Source: Rhodoferax sp. OV413
GTDB taxonomy: Bacteria > Pseudomonadota > Gammaproteobacteria > Pseudomonadales > Pseudohongiellaceae
Length of the DNA stretch: 61,785 nt
Assembly (NCBI GenBank): GCA_943330915.2
Contig: CALQJO020000009.1
Location: forward strand, 1-61,785
Direction of reading: 5' to 3'
Shown here: positions 9,635-17,803 of the stretch, one piece after another
Position numbering within the stretch: position 1 is the stretch's first letter
Layout: each line of letters starts with the position of its first letter
Notes under the pieces: model-generated
The model's database searches: none
What the model was told of the DNA's origin: nothing
Seen by the model: the letters and a program-made list of their open reading frames with translations, nothing else
Position numbers and translations under genes: made by a program

Positions 9635-11221
9635 ATGAGTTTTGCAAATCTGGGCTTGTCAGAAGCCCTGCTAAAAGCTGTTTCCGACCAACAATACACC
9701 GAAGCAACGCCGATACAGGTACAAGCAATCCCCGCCATTCTGGCTGGTGGCGACCTGATGGCCTCTGCACAGACAGGTACCGGGAAAACCGCTGGTTTTA
9801 CCCTGCCCTTGCTGCAGAAACTCGAAGGCGGCGAACGCACCAGTAATGGTCAGATCCGCGCCCTGATACTGACGCCGACCCGCGAACTGGCGGCTCAGGT
9901 GCACGACAGTATCAAGACCTACGGCAAGTACATGAAAATTCGCTCTGCCGTGGTTTTCGGCGGCGTCAAAATCAACCCGCAGATGATGATTCTGCGTGGC
10001 GGCCTGGACATTCTGGTGGCTACTCCCGGCCGGCTGCTGGATCTGCATCAACAAAATGCGGTGAAATTCGACAAAGTCGAGATTCTGATTCTGGATGAAG
10101 CGGACCGCATGCTGGACATGGGTTTTATCAAAGACATCAAAAAAGTGCTGGCGATGTTGCCCAAGAAGCGTCAGAACTTGCTGTTTTCGGCGACTTTCTC
10201 CGGTGAGATTCAGGAACTGGCGCGGGGACTGCTGCAAAACCCGGTACAGATCAGCGTCGCACCCATGAACACCACAGCAGAACGTGTCACGCAGACTCTG
10301 CATCCGGTGGACAAATCGCGCAAGACTGAGCTGCTCAGCCACCTGATCCGCACCAACAACTGGTATCAGGTACTGGTGTTCAGCCGCACAAAACATGGGG
10401 CCAACAAGCTGGTGCAACTGCTGGAAAAAGATGGCATACAGGCGGCCGCCATTCACGGCAACAAGAGCCAGGCGCAGCGCACCAAAGTCTTGCATCAGTT
10501 CAAAAATAACGAACTGCAAGTGCTGGTGGCAACAGACATTGCAGCGCGCGGCATCGACATTGACCAACTGCCACACGTTATCAATTATGACCTGCCTGAC
10601 GTGCCGGAAGATTACGTACACCGCATTGGCCGAACCGCGCGCGCGGGCTCAGAAGGACAAGCGATTTCACTGGTCAGCGCCGACCAGACCAAACAGCTGA
10701 AACAGATTGAGAAAGTGCTTAAAACCCGTCTTCAGCTCGACGTTGTGCCCGGCTTCGAGCAGCGCGAACGAGCTCAGGACGAGAAGGAAGGTATCGAGGC
10801 ACCACGTCGTGCCATGGCCGAACGTCAGGCGCGCAGCCAGAGCCGCAATGACGGTGGACGCAGTGCCAATCCCCGCACCAGCAGCGGCACGACGCGCACC
10901 AGTAACGGTCCGGCACGAACCAGCAGCGGCGCAGCACGCACAAGCACACCTCGCAGCGCAGAATCCGGTCAGCAACGCACGCCACAACGTGGAAATTTTG
11001 ATGCCGACAAACCCTTCAGCCGTGGCACGCGCCGCGATGGAGCAGCCGCCGCTCAAACACGGCATGTGGGTATTCGCCCGACTCCGGACAGTGTTGATCA
11101 GGAACGTCTGTATCAGTCACGCGGCAATCAGGCAGCGCCTGCGCCTCAGCGCAGTGATGCGCAGCAACGCAAAACTAATCCGCAGCGCAAGGAAGGCACT
11201 CGCGTCACCTCGGTCTGGTAA
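9635..11221 (+). CDS. rhlE: DEAD-box ATP-dependent RNA helicase, RhlE type
   Basis: This protein unwinds short RNA duplexes, probably in ribosome assembly or RNA decay and at low temperature. All superfamily 2 motifs are visible in order: Q motif ([12 protein letters not shown]), I (AQTGTGKT), Ia (PTRELAAQV), Ib (TPGR), II ([11 protein letters not shown]), III (SAT), IV (VLVFSRT), V ([11 protein letters not shown]) and VI ([10 protein letters not shown]). The N-terminus [13 protein letters not shown] is typical of RhlE. After the core (about 375 residues) comes a 150-residue Arg/Ser/Gln-rich tail with short tandem repeats, probably an RNA-binding extension. ATG 9635 was chosen because AAGGA sits five bases upstream. 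Confidence 0.93.
   Translation: MSFANLGLSEALLKAVSDQQYTEATPIQVQAIPAILAGGDLMASAQTGTGKTAGFTLPLLQKLEGGERTSNGQIRALILTPTRELAAQVHDSIKTYGKYMKIRSAVVFGGVKINPQMMILRGGLDILVATPGRLLDLHQQNAVKFDKVEILILDEADRMLDMGFIKDIKKVLAMLPKKRQNLLFSATFSGEIQELARGLLQNPVQISVAPMNTTAERVTQTLHPVDKSRKTELLSHLIRTNNWYQVLVFSRTKHGANKLVQLLEKDGIQAAAIHGNKSQAQRTKVLHQFKNNELQVLVATDIAARGIDIDQLPHVINYDLPDVPEDYVHRIGRTARAGSEGQAISLVSADQTKQLKQIEKVLKTRLQLDVVPGFEQRERAQDEKEGIEAPRRAMAERQARSQSRNDGGRSANPRTSSGTTRTSNGPARTSSGAARTSTPRSAESGQQRTPQRGNFDADKPFSRGTRRDGAAAAQTRHVGIRPTPDSVDQERLYQSRGNQAAPAPQRSDAQQRKTNPQRKEGTRVTSVW
10874..10945 (+). repeat. 21-nt tandem repeats in the rhlE tail
   Basis: Three consecutive 21-nt units encode [14 protein letters not shown] and RTSSGAA, followed by a partial RTST. 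They lie in the basic, disordered C-terminal tail of the helicase. Confidence 0.75.
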
Positions 11222-11250
11222 CGCTCACTCACCTTGGAGCGCTAGCACTG

Positions 11251-11442
11251 ATGATCAGTTTGGCTGCTGATACAGTCTGGTTGCTCCATACTGGAACACG
11301 CATCGTATATGACATGCCCAAGTAACGCGGATTCCTGTTTGCCAGCGCAACGGTTGCTGTCGGACTGGTACTGATGGTGGCGCTGATGGGGCTGACCGTT
11401 TTCCTGTGGGAGATGAGATTTTCACCAATTTTTACTGACTGA
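11251..11442 (+). pseudogene. Possible remnant or two-part small membrane ORF interrupted by TAA
   Basis: From ATG 11251 the frame encodes 24 residues (MISLAADTVWLLHTGTRIVY then DMPK) up to TAA at 11323. In the same frame the following codons encode a strongly hydrophobic stretch (VAVGLVLMVALMGLTVFLW) and stop at TGA 11440-11442. It could be a degraded single-helix membrane protein, or chance coding in the 226-nt gap. No homologue is recognised and no good start codon precedes the hydrophobic half. Confidence 0.25.
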
Positions 11443-11447
11443 GAAAC

Positions 11448-12134
11448 ATGCCACGAACCCTGAAACCGAGCGTGATGTTTTGCCTTTTGTTGCCGCTGTC
11501 AGTGCCTTTGCAGGCGCAACCAACGTCGATGTCAACACTGGATGTCAGTGACTTCAAGCGCTGGGAGTCGCGATCGTTCAGCGGAGAAACCCGTTATCTG
11601 CCTACACCGGAGGGTGGTGACACCATCCTGACTGCAACCGCAGCCGGCACTGCCAGCGCGTTTTACCGGCAAGGCAAAATTGATCTGCAGCAGACCCCTT
11701 GTCTGCACTGGCGCTGGCGTATCGACGCCACCGGCCCCGCCACGCTGGCTGAACAAAGCAAAACTGGCGACGATTACGCAGCCCGCGTCTACGTCGTGCG
11801 CAGCGGCGGACTGCGGTTCTGGCGCGCCAAAACCATCAACTATGTCTGGTCTGCCAATCAGCCGGTCAACACACGCTGGGCAAACGCCTATGCTGGCGAC
11901 AATGCCCAGATGTGGGCACTCAACACCGGCAACACCTTGGCGAACCAGTGGCAATCGCACAGCCGCGACATCCAGCAGGACTGGCAACAAGCCTTTGGAG
12001 AAACGATTACCGAGCTTGACGGAATTGCCATCATGACTGACGGCGATGACAGTGGTAGCCAGTTAAACGCGGCCTATGCGACACTCCGGTTCACCTCGCG
12101 CAACAGCCAGGGGCAATGTGAGTCTGCCGACTGA
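11448..12134 (+). CDS. DUF3047 family secreted protein
   Basis: This 228-residue protein starts with a signal peptide (about residues 1-24, ending PLQAQ). It has the features of the DUF3047 family: an early CLHWRWRID segment, then DDYAARVYVV and INYVWSANQP, and near the end GIAIMTDGDDSG. The family is uncharacterised and widespread in proteobacteria; it is probably a periplasmic beta-sandwich protein. The start is supported by the signal peptide although the ribosome-binding site is weak. A glutathione S-transferase gene follows on the same strand, but no functional link is evident. Confidence 0.8.
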   Translation: MPRTLKPSVMFCLLLPLSVPLQAQPTSMSTLDVSDFKRWESRSFSGETRYLPTPEGGDTILTATAAGTASAFYRQGKIDLQQTPCLHWRWRIDATGPATLAEQSKTGDDYAARVYVVRSGGLRFWRAKTINYVWSANQPVNTRWANAYAGDNAQMWALNTGNTLANQWQSHSRDIQQDWQQAFGETITELDGIAIMTDGDDSGSQLNAAYATLRFTSRNSQGQCESAD

Positions 12135-12166
12135 TCAGGATGCGCGTTCTACCGGAGAGCAAAACG

Positions 12167-12784
12167 ATGAAATTGTTTGAGACAAAGACCGCGCCCAATC
12201 CGCGTCGCGTCAGAATTTTTCTGGCTGAAAAGGGCCTGCTTGATCAGGTTGAAATGATTCAGATGGATCTGCAACGCGGAGACAATCTGACACCTGAGTT
12301 TGTTGCTAAAAACCCCATGAAAAAAGTGCCCATGCTAGAACTGGACTCCGGCGACTGTGTCAGCGAAACCATGGCGATCTGTCGTTATTTTGAAGAAGCC
12401 TTTCCGGACAGTCCGCCCATGTTGGGACGCACACCACTGGAAAAAGCTCAGATAGATCAGTGGCTGCGCTGGATAGATTTTTATTTTATGGTGCCGACCG
12501 GCATGGGCTTTCAGCACACCACCGGCTACTTCAAAGACAGGATGACGCCGTTCCCGGAGTGGGGGGAAGAATGTAAACAGCAGGCAGCTCGCTTTTTCGA
12601 TTTTCTGGATCAGCATCTGGCTGACAAGCAGTTCATCATGGGCGACCAATTTAGCGCAGCTGACATTAACGCGTTGTGCACCGTTGACTTCAATCGGGTC
12701 ATCCGCCAACGCATCAAACCGGAACAAGTCAACCTGCAGGCTTGGTATGACAGAGTGTCCGCACGCCCTTCGGCCCAGGCCTGA
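12167..12784 (+). CDS. Glutathione S-transferase family protein
   Basis: This cytosolic enzyme of 205 residues has an N-terminal thioredoxin-like domain (MKLFETKTAPNPRRVRIFLAEKG; KVPMLELDSGDCVSETMAI with the cis-Pro and the Ser that binds the glutathione gamma-glutamyl group) and an all-helical C-terminal domain. The GST N-capping region is recognisable at FIMGDQFSAADI. It would conjugate glutathione to electrophiles or reduce disulfides; substrate is unknown. ATG 12167 is preferred over ATG 12140 because GGAG at 12154-12157 lies at suitable distance and MKLFE is the family-typical start. It converges on the next gene with only 14 nt between them. Confidence 0.9.
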   Translation: MKLFETKTAPNPRRVRIFLAEKGLLDQVEMIQMDLQRGDNLTPEFVAKNPMKKVPMLELDSGDCVSETMAICRYFEEAFPDSPPMLGRTPLEKAQIDQWLRWIDFYFMVPTGMGFQHTTGYFKDRMTPFPEWGEECKQQAARFFDFLDQHLADKQFIMGDQFSAADINALCTVDFNRVIRQRIKPEQVNLQAWYDRVSARPSAQA

Positions 12785-12798
12785 TCAGCACTGCCACA

Positions 12799-14712
12799 TT
12801 AGTCGCGCAACTCAGTGACCAGACGCCTGGCCAGTACCAGGCTTCGGTACCAGCGACGCTGCGCCGGCGGCACTGTCGCCGGTGGTGCCGTCAGCGGACT
12901 ATGGCTGGCTGACTGTGCACTTTGCTGCTGCGTCAATTGCGCCAGCACCGACTGACGAGCTCCATAAGTTTCGTGCAAGAACCGGCAGGCGTCCTCATTC
13001 AGACGGACCCGATAATGACGCACCAGTGCTGCCGCCAGATGCTCGGCCGCCTCACTCATATCCTCTTCTACGTCCTGTGCCACGGCTTCTGCAATGGTGC
13101 GTTTCTCGCGGGCACTCATGCCAGGTTCCAGGTCACCCAGATAACTGGCATAGGTTGCGCCAATACCACGCTGAATCTCCGGGTACGATAGATGGACATG
13201 TGGCTCTAGCGCCAGAGCCACTTCTATCGCCAGACGTCTGGCGCTTTCAAAGGTCAATGGATAATCACGATCACTGCGCCGCTCAAACAGACCCTTGGTT
13301 TCATGCGACTCCAGATGTTGGGAGCGCAGGTAACGCCCGATATGCTCGCAAACTTCCATACGCTCATCGTCATTGAGCTGCACAATTTTTTCCAGAATAT
13401 GCACACCACGGCCGCGCGGCCCTACCTGCAACTGCTCGGTGGGTAACTGACTTTTATCGAGTAATGTATTCCAGCTGGCTGCAGCCTGCTGGAACTCGGC
13501 ATGTAATTCTCCCGTCCGCACAAAGGAGTCGTAGGCATAACGGTAAAGGCGCAGCGCGTTGATCATTTTTTCCGCCAGCTGCCGCAGCGCCTGATACTGG
13601 TCAAAAGCACCCGCATCAACAGCCTGCGCCAGCGCTTGTAAGCGTTCGGCCAGCCGGTCAAGCGCACCCACAACGCGCTCAATCAGTTCACCGGAGCTAA
13701 TACCCTCGGGAACTTCGTCGGAGGACATCAGATCGACTTCGATCAGCCACGTGGCCAGACTGCGCACACGATTACTGCCCGCCGCCTGTGCGATGCGGTA
13801 ACGGCTGCGCCTGCGTTCCATACGATCAAGCGCCGCCGCCAGTCGCCAGCGTCCGCGATAGTCGAATATCAACATGGGTATTTCGCGACCATTGATCAGT
13901 TCAAAGGCCAGCGTCAGCATGGATTCGACATCTTGCATGGTAATCAGCTGCAAATTGTCTTGCTCGATAGCGGCCAGCACACGCGCAATAAAATGCTCGG
14001 CTCTGGGCATGCCGTGGCGCAAGCGGGCAATATCGCCATTAAAGCGCAGGCGCAATACCTCGGCAGCGTTCGGCGACAGCAGGCGCAGCGCCTCGATGCT
14101 GAAGTCCGGTCGGATGCCGGTGCTCTCGTGCAGTTCGCGGATGCGTGTGCTTAAACCCGCTCTGCGATAGTTATCAATGTGCGCCAGCAGCTCGGCCAAC
14201 TCACTGTTACCAGTCAACCGCATCACGCCATGACGGATACCGGAGGGTGACAGACCCACGCGCTGCAACAATTGTGTGGCAGATTCCCGCTGCCGGGCAT
14301 CACCATCCAGGCTTTGCACAATCAGGTTACGCACCGACAGAATCAGGTCGCCCAGTTTGTCAGTCACCTCAACAACAGACTGCTGGGAACGCTCATTACG
14401 GTATCCCCAGGTACCGTCATACAAGACTTTGGCCGCCAGCGCGATCAGGCCACTGAGCACGGTAAAACTGACAAAATAAATGAGCTGCTGATTACTGGGC
14501 AGCTGGCCGTATCCGATGTAATAGCCGCCGTAAAGACCCAATGCGGTGACCGGCCCTGCAGTCCACGCCAGACCCAACAGACTGCGGGAGATACGCACGC
14601 GCCGGACGCTGCGCGCCAGCTGATCCAGCCGCTCGGTATCCTCTCGGTTAAGGGAAATCCCTTGCCGTTCGGCAGCTCCATAACGCCAGCGCTGAAATCT
14701 GGACCACAACAT
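12799..14712 (-). CDS. Uncharacterised 637-residue membrane-anchored helical protein
   Basis: I do not recognise this family. Near the N-terminus are two transmembrane helices (about residues 43-70 and 80-106) separated by a short Gly/Tyr-rich loop (YGGYYIGYGQLP). The remaining 530 residues are soluble, predicted mostly helical, and rich in Leu, Arg, Glu and Ala, without Cys clusters or nucleotide-binding motifs. The topology suggests a large domain on one membrane face, probably cytoplasmic. A GGGAG sequence about ten bases upstream supports ATG 14712. It is divergent from the cobalamin riboswitch and btuB, and convergent with the GST gene, so it appears to be its own transcription unit. Confidence 0.75.
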   Translation of the reverse strand: MLWSRFQRWRYGAAERQGISLNREDTERLDQLARSVRRVRISRSLLGLAWTAGPVTALGLYGGYYIGYGQLPSNQQLIYFVSFTVLSGLIALAAKVLYDGTWGYRNERSQQSVVEVTDKLGDLILSVRNLIVQSLDGDARQRESATQLLQRVGLSPSGIRHGVMRLTGNSELAELLAHIDNYRRAGLSTRIRELHESTGIRPDFSIEALRLLSPNAAEVLRLRFNGDIARLRHGMPRAEHFIARVLAAIEQDNLQLITMQDVESMLTLAFELINGREIPMLIFDYRGRWRLAAALDRMERRRSRYRIAQAAGSNRVRSLATWLIEVDLMSSDEVPEGISSGELIERVVGALDRLAERLQALAQAVDAGAFDQYQALRQLAEKMINALRLYRYAYDSFVRTGELHAEFQQAAASWNTLLDKSQLPTEQLQVGPRGRGVHILEKIVQLNDDERMEVCEHIGRYLRSQHLESHETKGLFERRSDRDYPLTFESARRLAIEVALALEPHVHLSYPEIQRGIGATYASYLGDLEPGMSAREKRTIAEAVAQDVEEDMSEAAEHLAAALVRHYRVRLNEDACRFLHETYGARQSVLAQLTQQQSAQSASHSPLTAPPATVPPAQRRWYRSLVLARRLVTELRD

Positions 14713-15250
14713 GACGGCGTTTTCTCCCTGCCAGGACTCTTGTTGGATGCGAGTATAGCCCGACTACTCAGACACTTGCATGACCAGCCTTGCATAAACG
14801 CTGCCTATCGCCTAAGGTGGCAACGCTTCAGGTGTTTGACGCTGCGCAGGAAAGCACAGCGAAAAATTAAACGGGAAGCCGGTGCGGTATGGAGACTTGT
14901 CTCAAGAATACTGCCAACGCCGGCGCTGCCCCCGCAACGGTAAACAAGTCTGAGCTGTCAGATGCCACTGTCCTTAAGGGATGGGAAGGCGACAGATCAA
15001 AGGCTCGCGACATAACAATCATCATTGATGGCTGCCGTGTCAGTGCCAACTTGTGAGCCCGGAGACCGGCCTGCTGCACAAGAACGCGCTGCGGTGGGCA
15101 GTTAAAGCGATTCAGTTGAGTTTTGTGAGATGTGTTGTCGCTGCGCCTGCATGGGCACAGCGCATTGTGCACGTTCTTATTCGACTGCCATCGTGGCGCA
15201 TATCATCTGTTTTTTCGTGCTCGGGTGAGAGCATGAATGGGGTTATGCGA
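14713..15250 (+). other. Intergenic leader region carrying a cobalamin riboswitch
   Basis: The 538 nt between the divergent unknown membrane protein and the chosen btuB start contain the riboswitch (about 14828-15075) and then about 175 nt of leader. Part of this is open in frame with btuB from 15053, but that frame begins inside the riboswitch. The stretch 14713-14827 should hold both divergent promoters; I could not assign -35/-10 boxes with confidence. Confidence 0.6.
14828..15075 (+). promoter_or_regulatory. Cobalamin (adenosylcobalamin) riboswitch
   Basis: The conserved blocks of the cobalamin element occur in order: CAGGTG near 14829, GGGAAGCCGGTG (14873-14884), GCTGCCCCCGCAACGG (14925-14940), GCCACTG (14964-14970), ATGGGAAGGC (14981-14990) and GAGCCCGGAGACCGGCC (15055-15071). 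CAGG near 14829 can pair with CCTG near 15070 to close the outer stem. Such elements repress expression of the downstream vitamin B12 transporter when cobalamin is plentiful, and the next gene is BtuB-like. The exact ends are estimated. Confidence 0.93.
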
Positions 15251-17164
15251 ATGAAATATCCACACTCAAAGGCATCAATCCATGCCTCGTTGTCTGCGCC
15301 TCTGCAATTTGAACGTTCCATGGTGAAACCCGCGGTTAGCTTGTGCCTGGCCGCCGTTATGTTGCCAATCGGGGTATCCGCCCAGGTGGCAGAGCCACCC
15401 TTACAAGAACTGCTGGTGACCGCCAACCGCTTTTCTCAGTTTTCCAGCGATACCCTGAACGCCCACACGCTGCTGGACCGGGAGTTCATCAGTCAGAGCG
15501 CTGCGGGCAGCCTGTTTGATCTGTTACGCTCGGTTCCCGGATTGCAGTTGGCAAGAACGGGTGTTGACGGCGCGCAGACCAGCCTGTTTTTGCGCGGCAG
15601 CAATTCCAATCACACACTGATTCTGCTGGATGGCGTCCGACTGAACACCGCCAGCGAAGGCGTGGCTCGCCTCGAACATATACCGATCAGTCATATCGAA
15701 CGTATTGAAGTGATTCGCGGCGCGCAGTCCAGCGTTTACGGCGCGGATGCCATCGGCGGGGTCATTCAGATTTTTACCCGCAGTGGTCTGGCGGCGGCCG
15801 GGCTCAGCAGTGAACCCGAAGATGCCGTAACGGGGCGCGTGGAAGCCGCGGCCGGTACCGAGCAGTCGCGGACGCTCAACGGCGCAGTCCGTGCCACGTA
15901 TCAGCAAACCACCGTGGATATCAATGTGTCGCAGCGCAGCACTGACGGCATTCCTGCCCGCAACGCACCGGTGCCCAGCACCTTGAATTCAACCTGGGAG
16001 AACCAGTCAGTGTCGTTGGGCATACAGCAGACGCTCAACGCCGACTGGCAATGGTGGGGACGTTGGCAAGACACTGATTCTGAAAACATATTTGATGGTG
16101 GCGACAGCGAATTCTCACAAAATATTGCCAGTACCGGCGTGCGCGGCCAACTGTCCGATCGCTGGAAAACGCAACTGCAGGTCAACCGCTTTAAAGACAA
16201 CAACCTGACCCGGCAATGGGGTCTTTCACACAGCACCACACAACGCCACAGCCTGCAGTGGCAGAACGAACTGCGCTGGAGCAACAGCAGCAATACGGTA
16301 CTCGGCCTGGATATGGACGATGAGGATCTGTTCTACCTGAGCAGCGGTGCAGTGCAGAACCTCAGCACACGCAAGAACAACGCCTTGTTTGCGGTGCATC
16401 AGCAGGCCGCTGGTGGTTTTGATATGACCGCATCGGTGCGGCTGGATGACAATCAGCAGTTTGGCAATCACACCACCGGCCGGCTGGCGATAGGCCGCGA
16501 CATCGCCGGGAACAGCAGTGTCTGGCTGGCGGCGTCCACGGCATTCAAAGCCCCCACGCTGGTCGATCTGTATGTCGATTTCCCGGCATTTGGCTTTTTT
16601 GCCAATCCAGGGCTTGAGCCTGAACATGCACGCAATCTGGAGGCGGGTCTGCGCACCAGCGTTGCCGGCACCGAGCTGGACGTCAATGTCTTTCGTAACA
16701 ACATCCGTAATCTGATCGGCACTGACAGCACTTTCAGTAGTCTGGATAATGTCGGCCGCGCGCGTATCGATGGCATCGAGATCGGTGCCAGCCGTGATAT
16801 TCTCGGCTGGCAGAGCCGGGCGGCGGTGACGTTGCTTGACCATCAGAATCGTAACACCGGAGCCGAATTGCTGCGCCGGCCCAATGAGCAACTCAGTGTC
16901 AGTGCCGCGCGCCGGTTTGATGGGTTTTCCGTGCTGCTGGACTGGCAACTGCGCAGTGATCAGGCAGATCTGGATCCGGTCAGCTTCGCACGCTCGCGGG
17001 TTGCCGGATATGGCGTGCTGGACACGGTGCTGGAGTGGCAGGTAATGCCGGCACTGGATCTGCAGCTCAAAGTGGGCAACGTTTTTGACAACACCTATGA
17101 AGTGGTTGACGGTTACGCAACGCTGGGCCGTCATGCCATGCTCAGCGCGAGGCACGCGTTCTGA
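15251..17164 (+). CDS. btuB: BtuB-like TonB-dependent vitamin B12 receptor
   Basis: This outer-membrane receptor is predicted to import cobalamin. A signal peptide (VSLCLAAVMLPIGVSAQ) precedes a TonB-box-like segment (LQELLVTANRF), a plug domain with LFLRGSNSNHTLILLDG and IERIEVIRGAQSSVYGADAI, and a beta-barrel ending in Phe (LSARHAF). Length and plug sequence match the BtuB group, and the upstream riboswitch supports the ligand. The frame is open from 15053, inside the riboswitch, so that start is rejected. ATG 15251 follows GGGG at 15239-15242; ATG 15233 and ATG 15320 are alternatives, the last giving 614 residues with a compact signal peptide. No cobalamin synthesis or BtuCDF genes are in the window. 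Confidence 0.9.
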   Translation: MKYPHSKASIHASLSAPLQFERSMVKPAVSLCLAAVMLPIGVSAQVAEPPLQELLVTANRFSQFSSDTLNAHTLLDREFISQSAAGSLFDLLRSVPGLQLARTGVDGAQTSLFLRGSNSNHTLILLDGVRLNTASEGVARLEHIPISHIERIEVIRGAQSSVYGADAIGGVIQIFTRSGLAAAGLSSEPEDAVTGRVEAAAGTEQSRTLNGAVRATYQQTTVDINVSQRSTDGIPARNAPVPSTLNSTWENQSVSLGIQQTLNADWQWWGRWQDTDSENIFDGGDSEFSQNIASTGVRGQLSDRWKTQLQVNRFKDNNLTRQWGLSHSTTQRHSLQWQNELRWSNSSNTVLGLDMDDEDLFYLSSGAVQNLSTRKNNALFAVHQQAAGGFDMTASVRLDDNQQFGNHTTGRLAIGRDIAGNSSVWLAASTAFKAPTLVDLYVDFPAFGFFANPGLEPEHARNLEAGLRTSVAGTELDVNVFRNNIRNLIGTDSTFSSLDNVGRARIDGIEIGASRDILGWQSRAAVTLLDHQNRNTGAELLRRPNEQLSVSAARRFDGFSVLLDWQLRSDQADLDPVSFARSRVAGYGVLDTVLEWQVMPALDLQLKVGNVFDNTYEVVDGYATLGRHAMLSARHAF

Positions 17165-17243
17165 CGCCTGCCTGCCCCTGACACGCCGGGGCTTAACTGG
17201 CTCTCGCTGCGGTTTAATTGGCAACGGCAACTGCGGACTGTTT

Positions 17244-17729
17244 ATGGCGATTGAAATTGAACGTAAGTTTCTGATCAACAGTGATCTGCTCAGACAGTCC
17301 GGAGAGCTTACCTGCGCAAAACGTTATCACATCCGCCAGGCGTATCTGAGCCAATCCGCCCATTCATCAACGCCGGCCAATACCGTGCGCGTGCGCATTG
17401 TGGAGGCGCAGGCGTTTCTGACCATCAAAGGCCCAGCCAGAGGCATCACCCGCACCGAATTTGAGTACCCGATTCCGGTCACTGACGCTGAGCAGTTACT
17501 GGCATTGTGTAGCGGCCACGTGATCAGCAAAACCCGATACCTGCTGCCTCTGGCAGGCCATCTCTGGGAAGTCGATGAATTTCATGGCGTTCATCAGGGA
17601 TTATGGCTGGCAGAGATAGAATTGGCGGGCGAAGACGACACCTTCAGCAAACCTCAGTGGCTGGCACAGGAGGTCTCCCTGGACCTGCGTTACCACAACT
17701 CGTCGCTGGCACAATCAGTGCCGTCATGA
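17244..17729 (+). CDS. CYTH domain protein (inorganic triphosphatase-like)
   Basis: This 161-residue protein opens with the CYTH signature IEIERKF (ExExK), followed by IRQAYLSQ, VRVRIVEAQAFLTIKG and EFEYPIP, and near the end WEVDEFHG and LAEIELAGEDD. The alternating charged strands build the metal- and triphosphate-binding tunnel. Bacterial single-domain members often hydrolyse tripolyphosphate; adenylate cyclase or thiamine triphosphatase activity is also known in the family. The frame is open upstream into btuB, but ATG 17244 starts exactly at the conserved motif and clears the upstream gene. Its link to btuB, 79 nt away, is probably positional only. Confidence 0.88.
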   Translation: MAIEIERKFLINSDLLRQSGELTCAKRYHIRQAYLSQSAHSSTPANTVRVRIVEAQAFLTIKGPARGITRTEFEYPIPVTDAEQLLALCSGHVISKTRYLLPLAGHLWEVDEFHGVHQGLWLAEIELAGEDDTFSKPQWLAQEVSLDLRYHNSSLAQSVPS

Positions 17730-17791
17730 CCTGCGGCAGCTTGCAAATTTAAAGGCTGCGCGTTAGTTTTGACTGCAATGACAATAACCCC

Positions 17792-17797
17792 AAGGAG
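17792..17797 (+). promoter_or_regulatory. Strong Shine-Dalgarno for the beta-helix lipoprotein
   Basis: AAGGAG lies six bases before ATG 17804 and favours it over the adjacent GTG at 17801. Confidence 0.75.
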
Positions 17798-17803
17798 CTC
17801 GTG

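Noticed and set aside
9671-10621. 316-codon open frame on the minus strand opposite rhlE
   Set aside because: The helicase motifs on the plus strand are complete; the antisense product shows only shadow composition.
14272-14943. 223-codon plus-strand open frame opposite the unknown membrane protein
   Set aside because: It runs into the cobalamin riboswitch and has no ribosome-binding site; the minus-strand gene has a plausible start and two membrane helices.
15053-15250. Upstream extension of btuB
   Set aside because: It begins inside the conserved 3' block of the riboswitch, so it is unlikely to be translated.
16226-17278. 350-codon open frame on the minus strand opposite btuB
   Set aside because: It is antisense to a well-supported receptor gene, its translation has no family features, and such frames are expected at this GC.
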